A stretch of 64,000 nt of DNA from Halochromatium sp. (GCA_010912705.1 POWB01000018.1:40073-104072), one strand, 5' to 3'; positions 15,216 to 24,734 are shown, numbered from the stretch's first letter. Notes: generated by a model not told the origin, from the letters alone. Numbers and translations: made by a program.

Positions 15216-15722
15216 CTAACTTTAACATTTACCAAAGTATGGTTAACCGCATTATTGATACGAAATTAAATGCTCTTGGTCTGTTTGAAAATTTTGCAAA
15301 TAACTGGCCTATTACGACAATCCTTAAAAAACCTTCGTCATCCGTTTGTCTAATTATTCGCCTTAGCTCTCCCTTTTGTGGTATTTCGAGAGGGGCAGCA
15401 AGTCTGAGCTAGACCCTTTACTAATCTCTATACTGCAAGCCGAGTAAACATTTTGAGTCTGTGAAAATAGACAAGGTCGACGTGCATGAAACTACGTCTT
15501 GGCGGTCATAAGTGTGGCTAACTTTAGAATATCTGGATCGATGATACTGGCTTCCATGATATACCAATTTATGCGACACTCGGATTGAAACTTATCAGCT
15601 TGCCGTTTGGGACGGGGCAGCCTTGGGGTGCTAGGGCTAGACTTAAACGAATGGACGCACTGCGGGATCCTTAGACAGTGTTTTCGTACAGATGATGGGT
15701 GTTTGCGACGATTCCCTGCGGG

Positions 15723-15755
15723 TGGGATTCTGTGGCTGCCTCTGTAAGAATCCCA
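15723..15755 (+). promoter_or_regulatory. 9-bp inverted repeat upstream of the secreted-protein gene
   Basis: tgggattct (15723-15731) and agaatccca (15747-15755) are perfect inverted copies separated by 15 nt. The site lies about 145 bp before the ATG at 15901. It could be a regulator binding site or an RNA hairpin in the leader. No T-run follows it. Confidence 0.35.
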
Positions 15756-15900
15756 ACGGTACGGAAGAAGTTCCAGAACGACATTCTGGCCTAGAGTATG
15801 CCAGAGTGGCTCGACTGTTGTAGCAACTGCTCCCCAAATCCTGATTGGATAGTGTTGATGTCATAGTCCAGTTTGTAACCGAACTCTGCGAGGTGAAACG

Positions 15901-16989
15901 ATGAAACAGATAGCTCAACTCTCGACAATGGCGGCCTGCATCGGCGTCGCGCTTGCGTCCCCCGCGATGAGTGCCTCGATTGAGGGGGTGACGTTCGATG
16001 ACCGGGGTGAGACTGGAGGATTCTACCAGGACACGGTCTGGGAACTGGATGGGAACGTTCTCAGTGTTCAGGAAAATCCTGAGTCGCCACTCGATCCTTA
16101 CCTTGAGGGCAATAGTACAGCGCCGGGCAGCAACGTTGAGATCGGCGACGACGCCATGGCTGATATGTTTGACGTCGACAACCAAAGCTACGTGGACTGG
16201 AAGGATGGTTTGCAAGCGAAGGGTCCGAGGCTCTTGGGAACACTCGACGAGCGCGACGCTAAAGTCTATGCCCTAATGAAGGGTGACTGGTCCGCAAACG
16301 ATTATGAACTCGCATATGCTTATACCGACGCGGCTTTAGCCTCTATCGGTGAGTCCAGCGCTAATTGGGATCCAATGGCGACCATGCTCGTGATACCTGC
16401 CGGTACAGTGCTCGGAAGTTTACCCCCTCTCCCCACCGATTTTCCCGTGCTTTGCGGACAGCATTCAACCGCAGTGACCGAAGTCTTCGTTGACGGCGAA
16501 ATCACGATAGAGGATGTTCCTATCTCAGCCAATCCTCCCGTGACAGCTGATATCGATATTACGATCGTTGCCCCTGCCTACCGTGCAAGCGATCCGAACA
16601 TTGCTTATGTCAACCTCGACGGTGAGGAGCTACAAGTCGGACTCCAAGGCATCTATGACCTCACTGGCGTCTCCGGCTACGGTACAGTTGCCACAATCTT
16701 TAACTGCGTAGACTACACTCCGGACGGCAATCCAGTACAAGCCAGCGAGGCGGTACTCGTCAAAATGGACTACGATGGCGAAACAGTCTATGACGAGTAT
16801 GGATACTCCTTCAGCGCGACTCGTACTAACCAAGGTGCAAGTGACTGTCAAACGCAACCGGGCACGTTCCCTCAGGATAGCTGCTCTTACAGCGGCAACT
16901 ACCAGCCTGAGTTTGAGCCGGTACCCCCAATCGGTAATGAAAATACATACGGCAGCTGGCGTAACGCGCTCGGCAGACTGCGCGATTAG
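15901..16989 (+). CDS. Secreted protein of unknown function
   Basis: 362 residues with a standard Sec signal peptide (MKQIAQLSTMAACIGVALAS, then PAMSA as the likely cleavage site near residue 25). The mature part is acidic, rich in Asp, Glu, Tyr and Gly. It has few cysteines, two of them close together (SDCQTQPGTFPQDSCSYSG), and a Pro-rich tail (EFEPVPPIGNENTYG). No membrane anchor, lipobox or PEP-CTERM signal is visible. A good ribosome binding site (gaggtg) precedes the ATG. I recognise no family. It stands alone between AT-rich DNA and the polysaccharide export genes, so a surface or extracellular role is only a guess. Confidence 0.65.
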   Translation: MKQIAQLSTMAACIGVALASPAMSASIEGVTFDDRGETGGFYQDTVWELDGNVLSVQENPESPLDPYLEGNSTAPGSNVEIGDDAMADMFDVDNQSYVDWKDGLQAKGPRLLGTLDERDAKVYALMKGDWSANDYELAYAYTDAALASIGESSANWDPMATMLVIPAGTVLGSLPPLPTDFPVLCGQHSTAVTEVFVDGEITIEDVPISANPPVTADIDITIVAPAYRASDPNIAYVNLDGEELQVGLQGIYDLTGVSGYGTVATIFNCVDYTPDGNPVQASEAVLVKMDYDGETVYDEYGYSFSATRTNQGASDCQTQPGTFPQDSCSYSGNYQPEFEPVPPIGNENTYGSWRNALGRLRD

Positions 16990-17078
16990 TACTATTTGGT
17001 GATCAGCATCACCTCTAGTTGACACCATCTTGATACCATCAGGTCAAGGATGACCCACCTCCACTTGCCCAGGCCCTC

Positions 17079-17534
17079 TTGCCGTTGTCTCAGGCCAATT
17101 TCCAGCGTTTGCTCTTCATCTGTGTCGGTAATATCTGCCGCAGCCCCATGGCTGAGGCGCTTGCGCGTCAGCATTTCGAGACATCAGGGCTCCCGGTTGA
17201 GGTACGCTCGGCTGGTGTGGGGGCCTTGCAGGGCTATCCTGCCGATCCTAAAGCGCTGATGTTGATGGAGCAGCGCGGCATCGATCTCAGTGCGCATCGC
17301 GCGGTGCAGGTGGATGCGACCATGACGACTTGGGCCGATCTGATCCTGGTGATGGAAGAGACTCACCGGCAGACGCTGAGGCTGCAACTTCCAGCCTCTT
17401 CTGGTAAAGTGCTGCGGCTGGGTCATTGGATCGATCAGGATATTCCTGATCCCTATCGGCGCAACCTAGCTGCCTTCGAGACCGCCCTAGGGCTAATCGA
17501 ACGATCCTTGGGTACTTGGCTCTCGCGTCTCTGA
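17079..17534 (+). CDS. wzb: Low-molecular-weight protein-tyrosine phosphatase (Wzb-like)
   Basis: About 151 residues. The P-loop CVGNICRSPMAEAL near the N-terminus contains the nucleophilic Cys and the Arg of CX5R. The general-acid region DIPDPYRR supplies the DP motif near the C-terminus. Wzb enzymes dephosphorylate the tyrosine-rich tail of the Wzc kinase to permit cycles of polysaccharide export. The order here is wzb-wza-wzc. No ATG lies at the expected position: TTG 17079 or TTG 17085 are the best starts. The following wza begins about 100 bp downstream, so the three may be one operon. Confidence 0.85.
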   Translation: MPLSQANFQRLLFICVGNICRSPMAEALARQHFETSGLPVEVRSAGVGALQGYPADPKALMLMEQRGIDLSAHRAVQVDATMTTWADLILVMEETHRQTLRLQLPASSGKVLRLGHWIDQDIPDPYRRNLAAFETALGLIERSLGTWLSRL

Positions 17535-17637
17535 GGTTAGCCTTGGCTCCTGGCCCTTTTGCCACTCGGGTGGCTGTATCAACCCCTAACTCGACTAGCC
17601 GTTAGCGAGCTTTCAGCGCGACCTCATCTCTTCGTCA

Positions 17638-18840
17638 ATGTTGAACCATCAAGTCATGCGCACAGTTGAGGCGAGGAATACTCTTGTGCGAGTCTTTATG
17701 CTGGTGCTGGCTCTGAGTCTCATCTCGGCCGGCTGTGCAGTGGTTCCAGGCTATGACGCCTACAGCCTGCGGATGCAGAAGACCTCTTCGGTCAAGCTTC
17801 CGGTGCAGACGCCGGAGGGACTCAAGCCGATGAAGGTCGATGTGCAGGAGATCGACGCCAACCTGGTGATCAGGAAGCAACAGGCGCTGATGCAGGCGAA
17901 GGCCAATGCGACGCCGCCGGTGGTCGAGCCGATTAAACACCGCGACTATCGTGTGGGCGCCGGGGATGTGTTGACGGTTATCGTTTGGGGGCATCCTGAT
18001 CTGACGCTGCCGACCGGTAACTTCCGCAGCGCGGAAGAGTCGGGCACCGTCGTCTCAGAGGATGGGACAATCTTTTTTCCCTTTGTCGGTGTGCTCAAGG
18101 TCGAGGGTAAGACCATCCCACAGGTCAGGGATCTGATCTCGCAGCGTCTGTCGCCCTATATCGAAAATGTTCAGGTTTCGATCCGCGTTGCCGCTTTCCG
18201 CAGCAAACGAATCTACGTTGCGGGCGAAGTCGAGTCGCCTGGTGTGTACGCGATCACAGATATTCCGATGACAGTGGTCGAAGCTGTTAACCAGGCGGGC
18301 GGTTTTACCGATAATGCGGATAAGAGCCGAGTCCTGCTGAATAGAAACGGTGAGCTGACCTTGTTGGATCTATTGGCGGTCTACGAGTATGGGGATCTGA
18401 GCCAAAACATCCGTCTGCAGAACGGTGACATCCTGACGGTTGCCGATAACCAGCTGAATAAGGTCTATATCTTGGGCGAGGTGAAGGCGACAGGCTCGCT
18501 GACGATTCGCAATGGTCGCATGACCCTGGCCGAGGCCTTGAGTGATTCTGGCAATATCGATATGGAAACGGCAAATCCTTACCAGATCTTCGTTGTGCGC
18601 GGTGGGGAAACCCCTGAGATCTATCATCTCTCGGCAAAAGAGCCAGATGCACTACTGCTGGCCGAAGGCTTCCCGCTACAACGGCGCGATATCCTGTTTG
18701 TCGATACGGCCGATCTGGTGCGCTGGAACAAGTTCATCAGCAACCTGACCCCATCGCGTAACTTCTTCGAGCTTGATACGAGCGCCGACAATCTGCTGGG
18801 TACTGGCGGTGGTGGCGGTAGCACCTTTAATCCACTGTAA
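17638..18840 (+). CDS. wza: Outer-membrane polysaccharide export lipoprotein (Wza-like)
   Basis: 400 residues. The signal peptide ends in a lipobox (ALSLISAGC), so the protein should be lipidated and reach the outer membrane. The poly_export domain is clear: HRDYRVGAGDVLTVIVWGHP, and GTVVSEDGTIFFPFVGVLKV. It is followed by SLBB repeats (IYVAGEVESPGVYAITDIPM, and KVYILGEVKATGSLTIRNGR). Wza forms the octameric channel through which capsular or extracellular polysaccharide leaves the cell. It lies between the wzb-like phosphatase and wzc, the usual partners. Length and motifs look complete. Confidence 0.9.
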   Translation: MLNHQVMRTVEARNTLVRVFMLVLALSLISAGCAVVPGYDAYSLRMQKTSSVKLPVQTPEGLKPMKVDVQEIDANLVIRKQQALMQAKANATPPVVEPIKHRDYRVGAGDVLTVIVWGHPDLTLPTGNFRSAEESGTVVSEDGTIFFPFVGVLKVEGKTIPQVRDLISQRLSPYIENVQVSIRVAAFRSKRIYVAGEVESPGVYAITDIPMTVVEAVNQAGGFTDNADKSRVLLNRNGELTLLDLLAVYEYGDLSQNIRLQNGDILTVADNQLNKVYILGEVKATGSLTIRNGRMTLAEALSDSGNIDMETANPYQIFVVRGGETPEIYHLSAKEPDALLLAEGFPLQRRDILFVDTADLVRWNKFISNLTPSRNFFELDTSADNLLGTGGGGGSTFNPL

Positions 18841-18893
18841 GCTGCTGATGCGCGATCCGAGATCATGATGACGCCGACCCTTAGGTGTGCCTA

Positions 18894-21221
18894 ATGCAAG
18901 ATTCAGTCAAGTCACCGCCTATGGATCAGCCTGCTCGGCCCATGATCGACCGCCCGGCAGCGCCATCGCCGGCCATGTTGGATGATGATGCCATCGATAT
19001 CGGTGAACTCTTTGATGTACTGCTCAGGCACAAGTGGGTCATCATCCTCACTACCCTGCTAGGGCTCTTGATCGGCTACTGGTTGTATCTGAAGGCGGTA
19101 CCCAAGTACGCCGCGACTACCGTCTTGCAGGTGGAATATCAGTCAGCCGGCTACGGCAACGCCTTCCTCAGTTTCCTCTCGGAAGAGGGTGGCGGGCCGG
19201 TAATGATGGAGAAGGTGAGTCTGGCTGCCGAGATGACGGTGATGAAGTCACGCTCGGTGCTCTTGCCCGTGGTGCGCGAGCTGAAGCTCGATCTGGTTGC
19301 CCGCCCGGTCTATTTTCCGGTGATTGGCGAGGTGGTGGCGCGGCATTTCCATTCCGGTACTGAGCCTGCGCCGGCCTTGTTTGGTAGTCAGCGCTACTCT
19401 TGGGGTGGGGATCGAATTCAGCTCGGTGCCTTAGACCTGCCACCGACCTGGTTCGGTGTGCCTTTCGTTTTGGTGACCGAGGAGGGGGGGCGCTTTCGGC
19501 TCCGATATGAGCAAGAGGAGATCTTGACGGGGCAGGTTGGCGAGCGGGCTCGGGGTCAGCTTGGTGGCGACAGCATCGAGGTCTTTATCAGCTACTTGGA
19601 TGCGCGTCCTGGGACTGAGTTTACCCTGATGCGGCGCTCCGAGCGCAGTGTCGTTGATCAGCTGCGACAGCAGATCTCCATCAACGAAAACCCGCGTGGC
19701 TCCAGCGTGCTCGAGGTGCGGGCCGAGGACATCTCCGGTGTGCGGGCGGCAGAGATCGCTAACTTGGTGGTGGAGATCTATCTGCGTCGCAGCATTGAGC
19801 AAAAATCGGAAGAGGCTGACAAGACCCTCGCCTACATGGAGGAGCAATTGCCGCAGCTCCGTGCTCGCGTTGAAGATGCAGAGGCCAGGTATAACAACTA
19901 TCGGCTAGATCAAGGCTCGATCGATATTCAGCATGAGACCGAAAATATCCTCAATTCCATCGTTGAGATCGACAGCAAGCTCTTTACTCTGCAACAAGAG
20001 CGGGAAGAGCTGCGGCAGCAGTACAAACCGGCACATCCGAAGATTCAAAGCATCGATCGCCTGACCGCGACGCTCAACGAGCGCGTTGGCGAGCTGGAAA
20101 CGGCGATGATGAGCTTGCCGGTGACGCAGCAAGAGGTCTTAAAGCTCGCGCGTGAGGTGGAGGTGAGCTCTCAGCTCTTCTCACAGTTGCTCAATTCTAT
20201 TCAGGAGCTGCGGATCGCAAAGGCCGGCACTGTCGGAGATATTCAGGTCATCGATACCGCATTGCCGGCGCTGCGCCCGTTCACGCCGAGTAGAACCAAG
20301 ACGGTTGGTATCGCCGTCGTGCTCGGTCTCTTTGGTGGTGTGGGACTGGCCTTCCTGCTGGCCAAGCTCCACCAGGGTATCGAGAATCCTGAGGTGATCG
20401 AGCGTGAGCTGGGATTGCCGGTGTACGGCTCGATCCCACACAGCGAGATCCAAAAAAGACACGCCAAGGCGATGAAGAAGCAGGGCAAGCACTGGGATGG
20501 TTTTCTGCTGGCGCGTGAACAGCCAGAGGATGTCGTCATCGAGAGTTTTCGCAGTCTGAGAACCAGCTTGCACTTCCTGATGATGGAGGCGAGCAATCGT
20601 GCCATTCTGATTACCGGTCCGCGCGCGGGTGTTGGTAAGTCCTTCGTCTCATTGAATCTGGCCGCCGTGCTCGCCCAGGGCGGTAAGCAGGTGCTCTTGA
20701 TCGATGGTGATCTGCGGCGCGGTCATTTGAATCGCTACCTGCAGTATCCAAAAACACCTGGGCTGTCTGACTATTTGCTTGCGACACAAACGCGTGAGGC
20801 GATTATTCGCTCAACTAAGATCCCCGGTTTGGATTTTATCGCCTGCGGAGAGCGACCATCGAATCCTTCGGAACTGCTGCTGACAGATCGATTCAAGACC
20901 CTGATTGCCAGCTTTGAAGATGATTATGACTTTGTGTTCATCGACGCACCGCCAGCGCTCGTGGTTGCCGATGCCGGCGTGATTGGCGCTAGCACTGGAA
21001 CCACCCTCTTGGTGGTCCGCGAGGGGATGCATCACATCGCTGAGATCGATCTGACCGTCAAGTGGTTACAGCAAGGTGGTGTGAGCCCGCGCGGATTCGT
21101 GATGAACGATGTTCAGCCTCGCCAAGGCTATGGCTATGGCTATCGGTACAGTTACCGCTATGGCTATAAGCCCTACGGGCAGTATTCCTCCTATACCCGG
21201 CGAGCGAAAGACGAGGATTGA
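18894..21221 (+). CDS. wzc: Polysaccharide co-polymerase/tyrosine autokinase (Wzc-like)
   Basis: About 775 residues from ATG 18894; a GTG nine bases earlier is also in frame. An N-terminal Wzz domain has a membrane helix (HKWVIILTTLLGLLIGYWLY) and a long periplasmic coiled coil. A second helix (TVGIAVVLGLFGGVGLAFLL) leads to the cytoplasmic BY-kinase: Walker A ITGPRAGVGKSFVSLNLA, Walker A' VLLIDGDLRRG, Walker B FVFIDAPPALV. The C-terminus is a tyrosine cluster (YGYGYRYSYRYGYKPYGQYS) where autophosphorylation occurs in this family. It controls chain length and export together with Wza and Wzb. Confidence 0.92.
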   Translation: MQDSVKSPPMDQPARPMIDRPAAPSPAMLDDDAIDIGELFDVLLRHKWVIILTTLLGLLIGYWLYLKAVPKYAATTVLQVEYQSAGYGNAFLSFLSEEGGGPVMMEKVSLAAEMTVMKSRSVLLPVVRELKLDLVARPVYFPVIGEVVARHFHSGTEPAPALFGSQRYSWGGDRIQLGALDLPPTWFGVPFVLVTEEGGRFRLRYEQEEILTGQVGERARGQLGGDSIEVFISYLDARPGTEFTLMRRSERSVVDQLRQQISINENPRGSSVLEVRAEDISGVRAAEIANLVVEIYLRRSIEQKSEEADKTLAYMEEQLPQLRARVEDAEARYNNYRLDQGSIDIQHETENILNSIVEIDSKLFTLQQEREELRQQYKPAHPKIQSIDRLTATLNERVGELETAMMSLPVTQQEVLKLAREVEVSSQLFSQLLNSIQELRIAKAGTVGDIQVIDTALPALRPFTPSRTKTVGIAVVLGLFGGVGLAFLLAKLHQGIENPEVIERELGLPVYGSIPHSEIQKRHAKAMKKQGKHWDGFLLAREQPEDVVIESFRSLRTSLHFLMMEASNRAILITGPRAGVGKSFVSLNLAAVLAQGGKQVLLIDGDLRRGHLNRYLQYPKTPGLSDYLLATQTREAIIRSTKIPGLDFIACGERPSNPSELLLTDRFKTLIASFEDDYDFVFIDAPPALVVADAGVIGASTGTTLLVVREGMHHIAEIDLTVKWLQQGGVSPRGFVMNDVQPRQGYGYGYRYSYRYGYKPYGQYSSYTRRAKDED

Positions 21222-21263
21222 TCGGAAATCGATCAGGATATTGGTGCTTGCTGCTGCCTTCGC

Positions 21264-22346
21264 TTAGAGGATGCGACGCTTCTTCCTGCTCCGATGGCGA
21301 CCTAGGGCGCGGTGAATTTGAGGAATCTTTGCTTGCACCATGAGGTAGCAGCCAAACACCAGGATGGCCATATAAAACAGGACATAGTCGGGTATCCCCA
21401 TCGCCGTGGTGATCAGTGCCCAGAGGGCCATGACCACACCAAAGCTGAGCATGATGACGAGCGTCTTTCGGGGGCTGCCTGTTGTGCGCATCAGCAGGTG
21501 ATGTAAGTGGTGGTGGTCGGCCTTGAAAGGGGAATGGCCCTTGCGTATGCGCCGACCCATTACGGCGAAGGTATCCATCAGGGGGACGGCGACCAGCCAG
21601 AGTGCCACCACGGGTGGCAGGCTGTGCTGGGTCTGTGAGGTATCGATCAGGCCCCAGACGACCAGATAACCGATGAGCATGCTTCCCGCGTCGCCGAGGA
21701 AGATCTTGTGCTTCCTGAAGCCAGGCAGCTCGAGATTAAAGGCGAGGTAGGGCAGGAGGGTTACGACGGCCAGTAATTGTATCTGGGTAAGATGGGCGGC
21801 ATGCTCTGGGGTCGCCAAGAGGAGACCGGTGAGCGCGATCAGTGCGAGGCTGCCGGCAAGTCCGTCGATGCCATCGATCATATTGAAGGCGTTGATCAGC
21901 CCGACAATGGCGATCACAGTGAACGGCACTGAGAGCCAGCCTAGCCCGACCGGCCCGTATCCGAACAGATTACCTAGCCCTCGCAACTCGGCTCCAGCGC
22001 CAAGCACCAGAAGCAAGGCGGCGACTGCTTGCGCGAGTAGGCGGGCGCGATAGCCCAGATCGAAGCGGTCGTCGAGTCCGCCAATGATGACTAGGACGGC
22101 CGCACCCAGTAGGCCAAAGCCTTCTCCTGCGCTCGGTCGCCCTTGTGTGAGAACGACGAGCAGGCCGGCCAGCAGTCCAGCAAAGATGGCGAGACCACCG
22201 ATTGGTGCGACGGCGTGCGCATGGATCTTCCGCCTCGCTCCGGGATGGTCCATGAGACCCAACCGCGGCGCGAGTGGATGCAAGATATAGACCACGGAAG
22301 CCGTGGTCAGTGCGGCAATGGGGAGTGCGATGATGGTTTCGTCCAT
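21264..22346 (-). CDS. wecA: Undecaprenyl-phosphate GlcNAc-1-phosphate transferase (WecA-like)
   Basis: 360 residues, a polytopic membrane protein. Diagnostic motifs of the MraY/WecA family are HPGARRKIHAHAVAPIGGLA at the start, GGLDDRFDLGYR, NAFNMIDGIDGLAG, LGDAGSMLIGYL, and the histidine motif DHHHLHHLLMRTTGSPRKTL. It transfers GlcNAc-1-phosphate (or a related sugar) to undecaprenyl phosphate on the cytoplasmic face, starting O-antigen, capsule or exopolysaccharide repeat units. It converges on wzc with 42 bp between the stops, and probably initiates the polymer that Wza/Wzc export. The sugar specificity cannot be read from sequence. Confidence 0.88.
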   Translation of the reverse strand: MDETIIALPIAALTTASVVYILHPLAPRLGLMDHPGARRKIHAHAVAPIGGLAIFAGLLAGLLVVLTQGRPSAGEGFGLLGAAVLVIIGGLDDRFDLGYRARLLAQAVAALLLVLGAGAELRGLGNLFGYGPVGLGWLSVPFTVIAIVGLINAFNMIDGIDGLAGSLALIALTGLLLATPEHAAHLTQIQLLAVVTLLPYLAFNLELPGFRKHKIFLGDAGSMLIGYLVVWGLIDTSQTQHSLPPVVALWLVAVPLMDTFAVMGRRIRKGHSPFKADHHHLHHLLMRTTGSPRKTLVIMLSFGVVMALWALITTAMGIPDYVLFYMAILVFGCYLMVQAKIPQIHRALGRHRSRKKRRIL

Positions 22347-22466
22347 GAACGGTTAACCAGGGTTTACAGGTAAATAGAGTAAGAGCACAGGCGATCTACC
22401 GTCCTAATTAGGATAACACGCCTAAGATAAGATCAGGTCGACGGACGTCAAATTGCTCGATCGCGT

Positions 22467-23915
22467 CTAAGTGCCCAATGAAGATGCTGGCTTCTTGGGC
22501 GGGATCAGGTCGGTGATCGATCCATGGGCCATCTCGGCGGCCAGACCAATGGTCTCGTTCAGGGTCGGATGCGGATGGATGGTCATGCCGATGTCTTCCA
22601 TGTCGGCGCCCATCTCGAGTGCGAGCACGGTCTCGCCGATCAGCTCGCCGGCGTTGGGGCCGACGATGCCGGCGCCGAGGATGCGCTTGGTCTCGGGGTC
22701 GAACAGCAGCTTGGTTAGGCCCTCGTCGCGGTGGATGCCGAGCGCGCGACCGCTGGCGGCCCAGGGGAAGACGCCTTTCTCATAGGCAATGCCCTTGGCC
22801 GCGGCCTCGGTCTCGGTGAGGCCCATCCAGGCGACCTCGGGGTCGGTGTAGGCGACTGAGGGGATGGTCATGGGGTCGAACAGCGCTGGTTCGCCGGCAA
22901 TGACCTCGGCGGCGACCTTGCCTTCGTGGGTGGCCTTGTGCGCGAGCATCGGCCCACCGACGACGTCGCCGATAGCAAAGATGGTCGGGATATTGGTGCG
23001 CATGTGCTGGTCGGTCTTGATGAAGCCGTGCTCGTCGACCTTGACGCCGGCGGCCTCGGCGTTGATCAGCTTGCCATTGGGGCGGCGGCCGATGGCGACT
23101 AGCACCTTGTCGTAGCTGGCCTCGCCGGGGTGCTTGCCTTCGAAGACCACGTCGATGCCCTTGGAGCTGGCGCTCATGGTGGCGACCTTGGTCTCGAGCC
23201 AGATGTTCTGATACCGCTTTTTGACCACCTTCTGGAGCGCGCGCACTAGATCCTTGTCGGCGCCGGGCATGAGCTGGTCTTTCATCTCGACGACGTCGAT
23301 CTTGGCGCCGAGGGCGGCATAGACGCTGGCCATTTCTAAGCCGATGATGCCGCCGCCGACCACCAGCATGCGCTCCGGGATGCCGTCGATCTCGAGCGCA
23401 TCGGTGGAGTCCATCACCCGCGGGTCATCGTGCGGGAAGCCGGGGATGCGGATCGGGCTGGAGCCGACGGCGATGATGCAGTGATCGAAGCTGACCGCGA
23501 TCTTGCCCTCGCGGCTGTCGACGCTGATGCGGTTGGGTGTCTCGAAGCGGCCGGTGCCTTGCACGACCTCGACCTGGCGCTGTTTGGCCATGCCGGCGAG
23601 TCCGCTGGTGAGCTTTTTGACCACCTTGTTCTTGCCGGCGCGCATCTTGTCGAGGTCGATCTCGGGCGGGGCGAAGGTGACGCCCATCGCGCCCATGGTC
23701 TTGGCCTCTTCGATGATCTGCGCGGTGTGCAGCAGCGCCTTCGAGGGGATGCAGCCGACATTGAGGCAGACGCCGCCGAGTGTGGGGTAGCGCTCGATCA
23801 GCAGCGTACGCAGGCCGAGGTCGGCAGCGCGAAAGGCCGCGGTATAGCCGCCGGGTCCGCCGCCGAGGACGACGACTTGGGCGCTGATTTCTTTATTCGG
23901 AGCGGTGTCGCTCAT
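22467..23915 (-). CDS. lpdA: Dihydrolipoyl dehydrogenase (E3)
   Basis: 482 residues. The FAD-binding GGGPGGYTAAFRAADLG lies near residue 18, and the redox disulfide is in GGVCLNVGCIPSKALLH. The NAD-binding GGGIIGLEMASVYAALG follows, and the C-terminal catalytic HPHPTLNE carries the active-site His-Glu pair. The enzyme reoxidises dihydrolipoyl groups of 2-oxo-acid dehydrogenases with NAD+. It follows aceE and aceF on the same strand, so it is the E3 of pyruvate dehydrogenase. A toxin-antitoxin module separates it from aceF, 54 bp upstream of its start. Confidence 0.95.
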   Translation of the reverse strand: MSDTAPNKEISAQVVVLGGGPGGYTAAFRAADLGLRTLLIERYPTLGGVCLNVGCIPSKALLHTAQIIEEAKTMGAMGVTFAPPEIDLDKMRAGKNKVVKKLTSGLAGMAKQRQVEVVQGTGRFETPNRISVDSREGKIAVSFDHCIIAVGSSPIRIPGFPHDDPRVMDSTDALEIDGIPERMLVVGGGIIGLEMASVYAALGAKIDVVEMKDQLMPGADKDLVRALQKVVKKRYQNIWLETKVATMSASSKGIDVVFEGKHPGEASYDKVLVAIGRRPNGKLINAEAAGVKVDEHGFIKTDQHMRTNIPTIFAIGDVVGGPMLAHKATHEGKVAAEVIAGEPALFDPMTIPSVAYTDPEVAWMGLTETEAAAKGIAYEKGVFPWAASGRALGIHRDEGLTKLLFDPETKRILGAGIVGPNAGELIGETVLALEMGADMEDIGMTIHPHPTLNETIGLAAEMAHGSITDLIPPKKPASSLGT

Positions 23916-23969
23916 GAAGTCTCTCGTTCAGTGATGTGTTGTTCGATATCGGAGGCTGTCGCGGCCGCT

Positions 23970-24431
23970 TTAGATGTCTTGCTGATTGCTGCACAGCTGG
24001 CGTAGGACGGAATCGCTGTCTTCAAAAGGGTTGACAATGAGAACCCCTTCGATGATCTGGCCTGCATTCAAGTCCTCGGACAACAGAATGTCAGCTCCGC
24101 CCTGGACTGCAGTGGCAATGATGAGTGCATCCCAAAAGGAGACCCTGTGACGCTCCTGGATCTCAGATGCGTAGAGTACGCTCTCGCAACTGGCCTGTTC
24201 GATGTGCCAGACGCAATAGCTGCGAATGATGTTGCGGGCTACAACGGGAGACAGAGGCCGAGGTATTTTACGCGTCACGTTGACGTAGAATTCCTGCAGA
24301 ACTTGAGTGCTGAGTATGCCGCCGTTTTGCTGCCATAGGGCTTTCGTAAGCGCCTTTGCGGCAGCATGCCTTGAACCTGCCTCCTTATCGTAAGCATAGA
24401 GCAGGATGTTTGTATCAACGAAGGGCTTCAC
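23970..24431 (-). CDS. vapC: PIN-domain toxin (VapC-like)
   Basis: 153 residues from GTG 24431 (KPFVDTNILLYAYDKEAGSR), overlapping the antitoxin end by 17 nt; a TTG at 24470 is less likely. The PIN acidic residues are visible: Asp in FVDTNI, Glu in QVLQEFYVNV, Asp in SFWDALIIATA, and Asp in LLSEDLN. VapC-type toxins are metal-dependent RNases that cut tRNA or rRNA. The gene lies inside the pyruvate dehydrogenase gene cluster, between aceF and lpdA, in the same orientation. The frame is intact. Confidence 0.85.
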   Translation of the reverse strand: MKPFVDTNILLYAYDKEAGSRHAAAKALTKALWQQNGGILSTQVLQEFYVNVTRKIPRPLSPVVARNIIRSYCVWHIEQASCESVLYASEIQERHRVSFWDALIIATAVQGGADILLSEDLNAGQIIEGVLIVNPFEDSDSVLRQLCSNQQDI

Positions 24432-24717
24432 GGTCGTGTAATGCGTCGCGTGTTGCGGGGTGGCCACCAAGGTCGAAGCCTTGTTCTAAATCGGCGAGTG
24501 CATCGCGTTTGGCGGCTAGGAAATGGTCTTCGTCTTCCCCAGGCCGTAGCCAATCCCTGCTGAGCGAGTAATCTGAAAGTAGGCCTGTTTCATTGCGTTC
24601 AATTGGCAGCTCGTCAAGGATCGTCACCAGCGCCCGATGCTTACCCTCGAGCTTGATCGGCTCGGCAAGCTCGATGGCGCCATTTTCGTCGATCACGGCT
24701 TCGATGGTACTCATCAT
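24415..24717 (-). CDS. vapB: Antitoxin of the PIN-domain toxin
   Basis: 100 residues from ATG 24717 (a second ATG follows directly). The N-terminus STIEAVIDENGAIELAEPIK, then GKHRALVTILDELP, forms a beta-rich swapped-hairpin-like domain seen in DUF2281/AF2212-type antitoxins. The acidic C-terminal half (LSRDWLRPGEDEDHFLAAKR, DALADLEQGFDL) would bind the PIN toxin. It overlaps vapC by 17 nt in the usual antitoxin-first order. A GC-rich hairpin (24735-24751) lies just upstream and could insulate it from aceF transcription. Confidence 0.72.
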   Translation of the reverse strand: MMSTIEAVIDENGAIELAEPIKLEGKHRALVTILDELPIERNETGLLSDYSLSRDWLRPGEDEDHFLAAKRDALADLEQGFDLGGHPATRDALHDREALR

Positions 24718-24734
24718 GGGGGGTCACCGATTGA

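Larger units (their letters stand above)
15040..15900. other. 861-bp AT-rich region without a recognised gene
   Basis: The stretch is clearly richer in A and T than the rest of the window. Several short frames (for example 72 codons at 15194-15412) have no recognisable motif or ribosome binding site. It contains two inverted repeats listed separately. It may be foreign DNA that came with the insertion element, or a degraded gene. The last 30 bases carry the ribosome binding site gaggtg of the next gene. Confidence 0.5.
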
